Assembly (NCBI GenBank): GCA_011523825.1
Contig: WTFX01000026.1
Coordinates: forward strand, 32,834 to 96,833
Direction of reading: 5' to 3'
Source: Microthrixaceae bacterium
Lineage (GTDB): Bacteria; Actinomycetota; Acidimicrobiia; Acidimicrobiales; Poriferisodalaceae
Length of the DNA stretch: 64,000 bases
The notes under the pieces were generated by a model. It saw only the letters and a list, made by a program, of their open reading frames with translations. It was not told the DNA's origin and did not search any database. The position numbers were made by a program, and so were the translations under genes. Of the stretch, positions 26,537 through 34,532 are shown in pieces. Numbering within the stretch: the stretch's first letter is position 1; every line of letters begins with the position of its first letter.

Positions 26537-27709
26537 ATGAGCCAGACGCCTGCACCCCTGTCGGACTTCTACGAGATGGACGAATACCTGTCTGATGAGG
26601 AGGTCATGATCCGCGACACGGTCGCCGCGTTCGTCGCCAAGGAGTGGGACCCGATCGTCGGCGAGCACTTCGAGGCGGGCACCTTCCCGATGGAGCTGGT
26701 CCCGACCATTGCCGACATGGGCCTGCTCGGCATGCACCTCGACGGTTACGGCTGCGCGGGTGCCTCGGCGATGGCGTACGGCGTGGCCTGCCGGGAACTG
26801 GAGGCGGGCGACAGCGGGCTGCGCAGCTTCGTGTCGGTGCAGGGATCGCTGTGCATGTTCCCGATCTGGCGCTACGGCTCGACCGAGCAGAAGGAGCACT
26901 GGCTGCCGCGCATGGCCGCGGGCGAGGTCATCGGCTGCTTCGGGTTGACCGAGCCCGACCACGGCTCCGACCCGGCATCGATGACCACCCGGGCGGTACG
27001 CCGGGGCGACACGTGGGTCCTGAACGGTGCCAAGCGGTGGATCACCAACGCCGGGCTGGCCGACTTGGCCATCGTGTGGGCCAACACCGATGACGGCTTC
27101 CGGGGCTTCCTGGTGCCCACCGATTCGCCCGGCTTCGAGGCTCGCAAGATCCAGAACAAGCTCTCGCTGCGGGCCTCGGTGACCGGCGAGTTCTACATGG
27201 ACGATGTCGAGGTGACCGAGTCGATGCGCCTGCCCGACGCGCTCAGCATCGGCGCGCCGCTGAGCTGCCTGTCCGAAGCCCGTTTCGGCATCGCGTTCGG
27301 GGCCGTCGGAGTGGCCCGCTGCTGCTACGAGCAGGCGCTCAGCTACCAGCTCGAACGCCCCCAGTTCGGCAAGCCGCTGGCCAGCTTCCAGATCAGCCAG
27401 ATCAAGTTCGCCGACATGCTCACCGACATCACCAACGCCAACCTGCAGGCCATGCGGCTCGGTCAGCTCAAGGAGCAGCACCGGCTGCGGCCGCACCACA
27501 TCTCGATGGCGAAGCGGCACAACTGCCGGGTGGCCATCGACACGGCCCGCACCGCCCGAGCGATGATGGGTGCCAACGGCGTCTCAACGGAGTACGCGCC
27601 GATGCGCCATGCGGCGAACATGGAATCGGTCATGACCTACGAAGGCACCGAAGAGATCCACGGGCTGATCCTCGGCCAGCAGATCACCAACATCCCCGCG
27701 TTCCGCTGA
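26537..27709 (+). CDS. gcdH: Glutaryl-CoA dehydrogenase
   Basis: 390 residues of the acyl-CoA dehydrogenase fold. Specific signatures are SEARFGIAFG (the arginine that binds the distal carboxylate), the catalytic glutamate in TYEGTEEIHGLILGQ, and GCFGLTEPDHGSDP for FAD. It oxidatively decarboxylates glutaryl-CoA to crotonyl-CoA, the endpoint of lysine, tryptophan and some aromatic degradation. The start ATG 26537 has a CAGTAT hexamer six bases before it, a leaderless-like arrangement. Confidence 0.92.
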   Translation: MSQTPAPLSDFYEMDEYLSDEEVMIRDTVAAFVAKEWDPIVGEHFEAGTFPMELVPTIADMGLLGMHLDGYGCAGASAMAYGVACRELEAGDSGLRSFVSVQGSLCMFPIWRYGSTEQKEHWLPRMAAGEVIGCFGLTEPDHGSDPASMTTRAVRRGDTWVLNGAKRWITNAGLADLAIVWANTDDGFRGFLVPTDSPGFEARKIQNKLSLRASVTGEFYMDDVEVTESMRLPDALSIGAPLSCLSEARFGIAFGAVGVARCCYEQALSYQLERPQFGKPLASFQISQIKFADMLTDITNANLQAMRLGQLKEQHRLRPHHISMAKRHNCRVAIDTARTARAMMGANGVSTEYAPMRHAANMESVMTYEGTEEIHGLILGQQITNIPAFR

Positions 27710-27725
27710 CGGCGCGCCTGGGTCG

Positions 27726-27751
27726 TATGACATAGCGGTACGTCATAGATT
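27726..27751 (+). promoter_or_regulatory. Promoter/dyad upstream of the DUF4349 lipoprotein gene
   Basis: TATGAC (27726-27731) mirrors GTCATA (27742-27747) with a 10-base spacer. A -10-like TAGATT follows at 27746-27751. The core TGACATAGCGG also occurs on the opposite strand of the dyad at 1158-1184. Confidence 0.35.
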
Positions 27752-27857
27752 CCTGAACGACACGGAACTGCAATGGCGCTGCGGGAACTGCGACGGGACC
27801 ATGGGCGTCACTCCGGTAGAGCCGTTCGATGAGCGGCCGACCGAGGGAGGGGACGCC

Positions 27858-29282
27858 ATGACCGTTCCAAGCAACCGCACGATCACCGGTTCGGTGGCCA
27901 GATGGGCACGATGGCTGGCCGTCGCCGTGGCAGTACTGGCCGTGACAGTCCTTGCCGCAGCCTGCGGTGGCGGGAGCGATGACAGCGACGCGTCCGCCGC
28001 CGAAGACGCGCCAGCCGCGACTCTCGCCATGTCTCAAGAGTCCCTCGAGGCCGCTTCGGAAGAGATGGCTGACGAAGAAATGATGGACATGGACGAATCA
28101 GCCAGGGAGGTCCGACTGACTTCGGGCGGCGCCGCCGCGGAGGAGGACATGTCGGACGAATCCGGCACCGACACGCTGGCAGCCGGGGTGCCCGCAGTGC
28201 CAGCAGATCTCGGGCGGGACATCATCTACACGGCCTGGATAGCTGTGGAGACCGCCGACGTGGCAGCCGCCGCAGCACAGGCCAACTCGATTATCAGCGG
28301 GCTCGGCGGATTCACGTTCTCCCAGGACACCCGCACCCAAGACCGGGCTTACACCACACTGACCTTCAAGGTCCGGCCCGAGCAGTTCTCGACCGCGTTG
28401 GAGCGACTGTCCAACATCGGCGAACTCGTCGAGCAGTCCGTGAACGCCGAGGATGTCACCGACATCGTCGTGGACCTGAACAGCCGCATCTCGACCGCGG
28501 AGATCAGCGTCAACCGGCTGCGCGACTTCCTGTCGCAGGCCACCGACGTGGAAGGCGTGGCCGAGCTGGAGCGTGAGCTGGCAGACCGCGAGACCAACCT
28601 GGAACGGCTCCGTGGACAGTTGCGCTCGCTGCGCGACCGGGTGGACTTGGCCACGATCACGCTGTCGATCACGGAGTCCGTCGAGGCGGTGCCGCGCACC
28701 TCGGCGATCCTGCGGGCCTGGATGGCCTCCGGCGACGAAGACCCGTGCCTCGGATTCACCGACCTGGCCGCGCCGCCAGACGGTGATGTGGGTTTCTGCT
28801 TCGAGCTGGAGAACGAAGGCGAAACCGTGCTCACCGAGGTGACGCTGAGCTCGAATGAGCTGCGATTCAACACCGATGACTTGAGCGTCGCCGAAGGGAC
28901 CGTTCTCGAGCGAATCGAACCTGGCGAGCGGGCGGTCGCCACGCTGAGCCTGCCCGTCACGGACGGGCGCATCGCTGGGCGGGTGGCGACCCGCGGGCTG
29001 GAGATCAACGTTCGCTTGAGCGCGGTGCCGGTCACCGAAACCGGCACCGAACTGGCTCGACTCGCCCGCAGCCACGGCTTGTATCTCTTTGTCGAAGAAG
29101 AAGACACCCCACCGAGCTTCGGCGATGCGCTGAGCGGCGGCTGGAATGCGCTCGTGGCCGTGGGCAACGGCGTGCTGCTGGTCATCGGTGCACTGCTGCC
29201 GTTCCTGCCGGTCATCTTGATCGCTCTGGCGGTGGCGTGGTGGCGGCTGCAGCGCCGCCGTGCTCGCCGTGCCGATGGCTGA
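27858..29282 (+). CDS. DUF4349 lipoprotein with C-terminal membrane anchor
   Basis: 474 residues. A lipoprotein signal peptide ends in LAAAC with Cys36 as the lipidated residue, followed by a disordered acidic, Met-rich linker (EEMADEEMMDMDE). The DUF4349 domain (about 110-280) holds a long coiled coil between VNAEDVTDIVVDLNSRISTA and RSLRDRVDLATITLSI. A C-terminal TM helix (GVLLVIGALLPFLPVILIA) is followed by a basic tail. It probably sits in the envelope; the family's function is not established. A GGGAGGGG Shine-Dalgarno precedes ATG 27858 and decides the start. Confidence 0.85.
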   Translation: MTVPSNRTITGSVARWARWLAVAVAVLAVTVLAAACGGGSDDSDASAAEDAPAATLAMSQESLEAASEEMADEEMMDMDESAREVRLTSGGAAAEEDMSDESGTDTLAAGVPAVPADLGRDIIYTAWIAVETADVAAAAAQANSIISGLGGFTFSQDTRTQDRAYTTLTFKVRPEQFSTALERLSNIGELVEQSVNAEDVTDIVVDLNSRISTAEISVNRLRDFLSQATDVEGVAELERELADRETNLERLRGQLRSLRDRVDLATITLSITESVEAVPRTSAILRAWMASGDEDPCLGFTDLAAPPDGDVGFCFELENEGETVLTEVTLSSNELRFNTDDLSVAEGTVLERIEPGERAVATLSLPVTDGRIAGRVATRGLEINVRLSAVPVTETGTELARLARSHGLYLFVEEEDTPPSFGDALSGGWNALVAVGNGVLLVIGALLPFLPVILIALAVAWWRLQRRRARRADG

Positions 29283-29284
29283 GT

Positions 29285-29326
29285 CGGACAATTCCGGACA
29301 GGCTCCGGGATGTCCGTTTTTGTCCG
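29285..29326. promoter_or_regulatory. Symmetric array of four CGGACA half-sites before the ada-alkA gene
   Basis: CGGACA occurs at 29285 and 29295 as direct repeats 10 bases apart, and its complement TGTCCG at 29311 and 29321, again 10 apart, so the whole block is a dyad. The inner pair can also form a 6-bp hairpin with a 10-base loop followed by TTTTT (29317-29321), a possible terminator of the lipoprotein gene. Both uses are possible. Confidence 0.45.
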
Positions 29327-29350
29327 GTACAAGCCCGCCAGACTGCTCGC

Positions 29351-30799
29351 ATGCAGGTCGAGGCCGTTCGCACCACGGGCATCTACTGCCGGGCAGATTG
29401 CTCGGCTGAGCCGCTGCCCCAGAACGTCACGCACTATTCCAACCCCGTGGCGGCCGAAGTCGCCGGCTTCCGGCCGTGCCTGCGCTGCCATCCAGAACGC
29501 CGCGCCGGCTCCCTGGCCGATCTCGACGTGCCCGCACCAGTGGGAGCTGCGCTGTTGCGGATCAACGACGGCTACCTCGACGACCACGACGAAGACGCCC
29601 TGGCGGCACAGGTGGGCTACAGCGCCCGGCAGCTTCGACGGCTGTTCGAACAGCATGTCGGGGCGACACCCACCACCATCGCCCGCTCACGGCGAGCGCA
29701 CTTCGCGCGCTGCCTCATCGACGACACCGATCTGACGTTCACCGAGATTGCCCGCGCCGCAGGATTCGGCGGAGCTCGGCAACTGCACCGGGCAATGACC
29801 TCGGTGTTCTGCTTCACACCGACTGAGCTGCGCTCCAAGCGACGCCGCAGCGACTACGCCGAGCTCGACGGGGGTCTGGTCCTGGAGGTGCCCGCCCTGA
29901 CGCCCTACGACTTCGGCACGTTCGTCGCACACCAGGACTGCCGGGCGATCCCCGGCGTGGAAGCAGTGGCCAGCGACACGGCCGGAACGACCTACGTGCG
30001 CAGCTTCAGTGCCTGTGGGCATCCGGGCATCGCTGAAGTGACGGCACCCTCACACGGCGGCAACGACAGCTTGCAGCTGCGGCTGCACCTGCCGACCTAC
30101 GACTCGATCATCGATGCTGTGAGTCGGGTCCGAGCACTGCTGGGAACCGACGAAGACCCGGCGCCAGTGACCGCAGCGCTGGAAGGCGACCCCATGATCG
30201 GCCCACTGGTGCGAGCAGCACCGGGACTGCGCGTGCCGCGCTCATGGGATCGTTTCGAGACCGCTGTGCGGATCATCGTTGGGCAGCAGATCTCGCTCGC
30301 AGCCGCCTCCACGCTCAGCGGCCGCATCGCCGAGCGCTTCGGCACGCCGATCGATCCCGTGCTGGAGTGCTGCGACGACGTCTTGGTGCCGCTCACCCAC
30401 CTGTTTCCGGGCGCCGCGACGCTTGCCAGCGCCGGTGGGGCGGGATTCGCCGGCCTGGGGTTCACCCAGCAGCGCATCGACACCATCGTCGGCTTCTCCC
30501 AAGCGGTCGCCGACGGCGAGTTTGACCTGAGCGCCGCAGACACGCTGGATGCGACCGTCGCCCGGCTCTGCGAGCTGCCGGGGATCGGCCCGTGGACAGC
30601 GCACCTCATCGCCATGCGCGTCTTCGGCCATGACGACGCGTTCCCGGCGTCCGATCTGGGTTTGCGGCGTGCAGCGGAGCGCTTGGCCGGCCACCCGGTC
30701 AGTGCCCGAGAACTCGAGGCTCTCGCGGACAGCTGGCGCCCGTACCGTTCGTGGGCCGCGCAGCACCTCTGGCATGGCGGCCGCCAATCCGCTCGCTGA
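29351..30799 (+). CDS. Ada-AlkA fusion: alkylation sensor, AraC domain and DNA-3-methyladenine glycosylase
   Basis: 482 residues. The N-terminal Ada zinc/phosphotriester-acceptor module has Cys13, Cys17, Cys43 and Cys46 (GIYCRADC and PCLRC). An AraC-type helix-turn-helix domain spans about 60-165 (QVGYSARQLRRLFEQ, AARAAGFGG-like repeat). An AlkA N-terminal domain follows, then the HhH-GPD glycosylase with LPGIGPWTAHLIAMR and the catalytic Asp in FPASDLGLRRA. There is no O6-methylguanine transferase domain; that activity is encoded by the next gene. The start at 29351 trims the usual first 15-20 residues of Ada but keeps all four cysteines. Confidence 0.92.
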   Translation: MQVEAVRTTGIYCRADCSAEPLPQNVTHYSNPVAAEVAGFRPCLRCHPERRAGSLADLDVPAPVGAALLRINDGYLDDHDEDALAAQVGYSARQLRRLFEQHVGATPTTIARSRRAHFARCLIDDTDLTFTEIARAAGFGGARQLHRAMTSVFCFTPTELRSKRRRSDYAELDGGLVLEVPALTPYDFGTFVAHQDCRAIPGVEAVASDTAGTTYVRSFSACGHPGIAEVTAPSHGGNDSLQLRLHLPTYDSIIDAVSRVRALLGTDEDPAPVTAALEGDPMIGPLVRAAPGLRVPRSWDRFETAVRIIVGQQISLAAASTLSGRIAERFGTPIDPVLECCDDVLVPLTHLFPGAATLASAGGAGFAGLGFTQQRIDTIVGFSQAVADGEFDLSAADTLDATVARLCELPGIGPWTAHLIAMRVFGHDDAFPASDLGLRRAAERLAGHPVSARELEALADSWRPYRSWAAQHLWHGGRQSAR

Positions 30800-30865
30800 T
30801 CTGCCCGCCCACCATCGGCCTCTTCTACGACACGCCTCTCTCAGCAGACCAACCCAGGAGCCAAC

Positions 30866-31360
30866 ATGAGCACCGACACCCATTGGCATACGACCGTCGA
30901 CAGCCCCATCGGGCCATTGGGCTTGGTGGCCACCGATACGGGACTGCGTGCCGTGTCGTGGCGCGGTGACGAGACCTCCGTCAAGCTGCCCGACGACATG
31001 GCCGAGGATGCTGAGCATCCGATCCTGCAGCGCGCTGCGCAGCAGCTCGACGAGTACTTCGACGGGACGCGCACCAGCTTCGACCTTCCGCTGGACCTGC
31101 GCGGCACGCCATTCCAAGAGGCCGCCTGGCGCGCACTCGGCGACATCCCCTACGGCAGCACCCGCAGCTACGGCGAGCAGGCCGCCCTCATCGGTCGCCC
31201 CAAGGCGGTACGCGCCGTCGGCCAGGCCAACGGCCGCAATCCCGTCCCCATCGTGCTCCCCTGCCACCGGGTCATTGGTGCAAACGGCTCGCTCACCGGA
31301 TTCGGCGGCGGGCTCGACCTCAAGACGCAGCTGCTCGAGCACGAAGGCGCCCTCGACTGA
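30866..31360 (+). CDS. ogt: Methylated-DNA--[protein]-cysteine S-methyltransferase
   Basis: 164 residues with the PCHRV active-site motif (acceptor Cys133) and FQEAAWRALGDIPYGSTRSYGEQA for the DNA-binding helix-turn-helix. It removes methyl groups from O6-methylguanine in a suicidal reaction. An AGGAG Shine-Dalgarno lies six bases before ATG 30866. It follows the Ada-AlkA gene by 66 bases; the two supply the functions of an Ada regulon. Confidence 0.95.
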   Translation: MSTDTHWHTTVDSPIGPLGLVATDTGLRAVSWRGDETSVKLPDDMAEDAEHPILQRAAQQLDEYFDGTRTSFDLPLDLRGTPFQEAAWRALGDIPYGSTRSYGEQAALIGRPKAVRAVGQANGRNPVPIVLPCHRVIGANGSLTGFGGGLDLKTQLLEHEGALD

Positions 31361-31387
31361 CTGATCAGTCGATGCCGGCCGGAGCAG

Positions 31388-31471
31388 TGCGCGAGGAGGG
31401 ACTTGAACCCTCACACCCTTGCGGGCACAGGCACCTGAAGCCTGCGCGTCTGCCAATTCCGCCACTCGCGC
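31388..31471 (-). tRNA. tRNA-Leu(CAG)
   Basis: 84-nt class II tRNA. Acceptor GCGCGAG (31465-31471) pairs with the 3' strand at 31389-31395. The anticodon stem CAGGC/GCCTG encloses TTCAGGT (anticodon CAG). It has a long variable arm and T-loop GGTTCAAGTCC. CCA is not encoded. A TAGTCT hexamer upstream (complement strand, about 31482-31487) may be its -10. Confidence 0.97.
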
Positions 31472-31507
31472 GTGGGGCGAACAGACTAGCCCGCGAACCT
31501 GCGCTCC

Positions 31508-31513
31508 TACACT
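31508..31513 (+). promoter_or_regulatory. -10 element of the FHA/kinase cluster
   Basis: TACACT ends eight bases before GTG 31522, so transcription would start at or within two bases of the start codon. Confidence 0.45.
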
Positions 31514-31521
31514 GAACCCCC

Positions 31522-31800
31522 GTGGGTGGCGCCAGCCTGGTCGGCAGCGACGGACAGTGCCACGAACTGGGCTCATCGACGGTCATCGGGCGACGTGACG
31601 ACTGCGACATCGTGCTCGACGGGCCGAAGGTCTCACGGCGGCACGCGCAGATCAGCTCCAGCGCAGACGGCCTGCTGCTGGTGGACCTCGCCAGCGTGAA
31701 CGGCACGCTGCTGAACGGAATCGAGATCACCAGCGAGCGCCTGTCGCACGGCGATGTCGTCACCATCGGCACCCACGATCTGCGGCTGGAGCTGGACTGA
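31522..31800 (+). CDS. Small FHA-domain protein
   Basis: 92 residues, almost only an FHA domain: STVIGRRDDCDIVLDGPKVS, then RRHAQISS and SVNGTLLNG, the phosphothreonine-binding loops. It is the first gene of the cluster FHA, fhaB, PP2C, SEDS, PBP, kinase, crgA. The large FhaA with an N-terminal DUF3662 domain found in mycobacteria is replaced here by this minimal version. It probably recruits phosphorylated kinase or substrates. The start is GTG 31522, and its stop overlaps the next ATG (TGATG). Confidence 0.88.
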   Translation: MGGASLVGSDGQCHELGSSTVIGRRDDCDIVLDGPKVSRRHAQISSSADGLLLVDLASVNGTLLNGIEITSERLSHGDVVTIGTHDLRLELD

Positions 31801-32267
31801 TGTCCGAGCAGCTGGTGCGACTGCTCGCGCTGTGCGTGCTGGTGTTGCTGTACCTGTTCTTCTTCCGTGTGATGCGCGCCGTGTGGGCCGTTGTGGCAAC
31901 ACCTCGCAATCACCTCGGCTGGAGGTCGTTGCGCACGCTGCGAGGCGGCGGGCCCGCCAACGGCAACGCGGCCCCGCAGCCGATGGCGCTCGTCGTCCGG
32001 TCGCCGTTGAGCGCCCAGGGAGAACGGCACCTGCTGGCTGACACGCTGACCATCGGGCGCGGTCCCGAATGCGACGTGATCATCGAAGACAGCTACTCGT
32101 CGCAGGCTCATGCCCGTCTCTTCCGCGACGGCGGCCAGCACCTGCTGGAGGATCTGGGTTCGACCAACGGCACCTATCTGAATCGACAGAAAGTCGACAA
32201 CGCAACGGCTGTGCGCATCGGTGATTTCGTGCAGGTCGGCTCCACCGTCTTCGAGGTAGGCACATGA
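31800..32267 (+). CDS. fhaB: FhaB-like membrane FHA protein
   Basis: 155 residues: an N-terminal TM helix (LLALCVLVLLYLFFFRVM), a short linker with GGGPANGNAA, and an FHA domain (TLTIGRGPECDVIIEDSYSS, QAHARLF, DLGSTNGTYLN). The SYSSQAHA stretch matches FhaB/FipA proteins, which link the PASTA kinase to cell division. It overlaps the preceding FHA gene by one base and lies 49 bases before the phosphatase gene. Confidence 0.88.
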   Translation: MSEQLVRLLALCVLVLLYLFFFRVMRAVWAVVATPRNHLGWRSLRTLRGGGPANGNAAPQPMALVVRSPLSAQGERHLLADTLTIGRGPECDVIIEDSYSSQAHARLFRDGGQHLLEDLGSTNGTYLNRQKVDNATAVRIGDFVQVGSTVFEVGT

Positions 32268-32316
32268 CGGGTGCGTACGGTGCCGGCGCATCGCACAGCG
32301 ACGAGACTGCAGGGTC

Positions 32317-33156
32317 ATGACTGCCCCCGCTCGCCAGATGCGCATTCGCTGGGGCGGGGCGTCGGATCGGGGCCTGCGCCGCGCAGAGAACCAGGACGCC
32401 ATGTATGCGGACATCGGCCTGTTCGTGGTAGCCGACGGCATGGGCGGCCACCTTGGCGGCAGCGTGGCCTCGAGTCTCGCTGTGAAGACCGTCGCCGCAA
32501 ACTCCCCCTCGACACCGGCTGAGCTGCTGGCGGCGGTTCGCCATGCCAACCAGGTAGTGCATCACCGATCAACCGCTCATGCCGACCTGTCAGGCATGGG
32601 CACCACGCTGTGCGCCATCGCCGTGGTGCAGCAAGACGACAACCGCGTGTGGTGCCTGGTCAACGTCGGTGATTCCCGCGTCTACCGCTACCAAGGGGGC
32701 GAGCTCACCCAGCTCACGATCGACCACAACTTCGTGGCCGAGATGATCAGGGCCGGCGACCTCACCATCGAGCAGGCCGCTGACCATCCCCGGCGCAACA
32801 CACTCACTCGGGCCATCGGCGTGGAGCCGCAGGTCATGGTCGACGACTGGATCCTCGAGCTCACCGGCAACGACCGCTTCCTGCTCTGCACCGACGGCGT
32901 CACCAACGAATTGGACGAGTCCGACATCTCCGAGCTGCTCGACATCGACGAGCATCCCTCAGACGTGGCCCGCGCCCTCGTCCGGCAGGCCAACGACCGC
33001 GGGGGGCGCGACAACTCCACAGCACTGGTGGTCGACGTCGACATCGAAGGGGCCGCACACGAGCCGCCCTCGACGCAACCCGACGGTCCGCAGCCCGAGG
33101 GCAGCTCCCAGCGAACGCCGAGACGGCGCGGCTGGCGACGCTCTCGCTCACGCTGA
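32317..33156 (+). CDS. pstP: PP2C-type Ser/Thr phosphatase
   Basis: 279 residues with the PP2C metal motifs: RAENQDAMYAD, VVADGMGGH, VNVGDSRVYRY, LCTDGVTNEL and GGRDNSTALVV. It would reverse PknB-type phosphorylation. Mycobacterial PstP has a membrane helix and an external domain after the catalytic part; here the protein ends in a basic tail (RRGWRRSRSR) without a TM segment, so it is cytosolic or peripherally bound. Confidence 0.9.
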   Translation: MTAPARQMRIRWGGASDRGLRRAENQDAMYADIGLFVVADGMGGHLGGSVASSLAVKTVAANSPSTPAELLAAVRHANQVVHHRSTAHADLSGMGTTLCAIAVVQQDDNRVWCLVNVGDSRVYRYQGGELTQLTIDHNFVAEMIRAGDLTIEQAADHPRRNTLTRAIGVEPQVMVDDWILELTGNDRFLLCTDGVTNELDESDISELLDIDEHPSDVARALVRQANDRGGRDNSTALVVDVDIEGAAHEPPSTQPDGPQPEGSSQRTPRRRGWRRSRSR

Positions 33157-33203
33157 GGCCTCCGCTGCGGGTCCGACGCCGTACCGAGGCAGCGCTCGCC
33201 GCA

Positions 33204-34532
33204 ATGGCCGGCGTGGTGATCTGCACGACGTTTGCTATCGCCGCGCTGGGTGTGGAGCAGAATTCGGTCTGGGACGGCGCTGGCGGGCGAGGTGCAACCG
33301 AATCGTTGTGGAGTACGGCCGGCTGGCTGGCGGCCGTCTTGGCCGGCGGCGCCGCAGCTCACCTCGCCATCAGGCGGTGGGCGCCGAACAGCAACGAGAT
33401 CCTCTTCGGGATCGTCGGGCTGCTCATGGGCGTCGGCTGGGTCTTCGTCGCGCGAATAGATGCCTCGTTGGCATCCGAGCAAGCAGTCGCCGTGCTCCTG
33501 GGATTTGCGGCCATCGCCGGAACCCTGGTCGCCGCCCGGCGGCTCGACTGGTTCTTGAATCGCCCTGGCGCATGCGTCGTCGTCGCTGCCGCGCTGCTTG
33601 CCGCGGGGAGCTTCTCGGGCGGGGCCGATCTCTCAGCCGGCGCATACGAACCGCCTCGCCAGTGGCTGAACTTCGGGTCGCTGCTGAGCGTCCAGCCCTA
33701 CGGCCTCGCCAAGATCGTCGTGGTCATCGCTGCCTGCGGACTCACGGCGACCGCCCCGCGCTGGCTCCGCCCGCGCTTCATTCCACACCGCCATGCCGCG
33801 GGTGCGAGCGCCGCGGCGGTCGGAGCATGGGCGCTGCTCATCATCGGCGCCGATCTTGCCTCATCGGTGGTCGTGTTCGCGACGGCTTGGCTGCCGCTGT
33901 GGCTCGACGGAGACGATCTCGTCGGCAGTGACGTGCCGACCGTGCCCCGGTCGACGCGTGCAAAGGCACTCAGCGGGATCATCGTCACCTACGCCGTGGG
34001 TGTCGTCGTGCTCACCACCGTGTACGACCGGCTGTCCGCACAGGTGCACTACTGGCTGAACCCGTGGACCGAAGCTGCGGGCGCGACTGTGATCGATGCG
34101 GCCTTCGCCATCAGCGCAGGCGGCATCAGCGGGGTGGGCCCCGGCCTCGGCGCGCCGCAGCACCTGCCCGAACCGCACAGCGACTTCATCTTCGCCGTCA
34201 TCGCCGAAGAGCTCGGCGTCCTGGGCGGCTCTGCGCTGCTCGTCGCGTTCACACTGCTCGTCGGGATCGGCGGGGGCATCGCTCAGCGCGCGCACCGAAC
34301 CCATCGACTCCTGGCGGCCGCCGCCACGTCAGTCATCGGGCTGCAAGCACTCCTCACCATTGCCGGCGTGCTGCGGTTGCTGCCGCACACCGTCGGTGCG
34401 CTGCCATTTGTGGCCTACGGACCATTGACGATGGTCGGCAACTGCATCGCCGCCGGGCTGCTGCTCGCCATCTCCAACGCCAGCGATGCCCCCCGAGTCG
34501 AGTCCCAGCAACTGCTGCAGGGTGCTCCGTGA
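33204..34532 (+). CDS. SEDS (RodA/FtsW) family protein with degenerate motifs
   Basis: 442 residues, polytopic, in the position of rodA in the actinobacterial pknB cluster. Family anchors are LAIRRWAPNSNEILF, RQWLNFGSLLSVQP and SDFIFAVIAEELGVLGG. The hallmark motifs are altered: QPSE is QPYG (164-167), the DP-x-G-x-GYQ loop holding the catalytic Asp is EAAGATV (from 290), and SYGGSS is AYGPLT (404-409). SEDS proteins polymerise glycan from lipid II; this one may be inactive or reshaped. The conserved N-terminus (RRRTEAALA) extends upstream of ATG 33204 without an ATG/GTG, so the start is uncertain. It overlaps the PBP gene by four bases. Confidence 0.85.
   Translation: MAGVVICTTFAIAALGVEQNSVWDGAGGRGATESLWSTAGWLAAVLAGGAAAHLAIRRWAPNSNEILFGIVGLLMGVGWVFVARIDASLASEQAVAVLLGFAAIAGTLVAARRLDWFLNRPGACVVVAAALLAAGSFSGGADLSAGAYEPPRQWLNFGSLLSVQPYGLAKIVVVIAACGLTATAPRWLRPRFIPHRHAAGASAAAVGAWALLIIGADLASSVVVFATAWLPLWLDGDDLVGSDVPTVPRSTRAKALSGIIVTYAVGVVVLTTVYDRLSAQVHYWLNPWTEAAGATVIDAAFAISAGGISGVGPGLGAPQHLPEPHSDFIFAVIAEELGVLGGSALLVAFTLLVGIGGGIAQRAHRTHRLLAAAATSVIGLQALLTIAGVLRLLPHTVGALPFVAYGPLTMVGNCIAAGLLLAISNASDAPRVESQQLLQGAP

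Noticed and set aside
26159..27520. 453-codon ORF antisense to glutaryl-CoA dehydrogenase
   Set aside because: Shadow frame typical of high-GC DNA, rich in Arg, Gly, His and Val without a domain; the opposite strand carries all dehydrogenase motifs.
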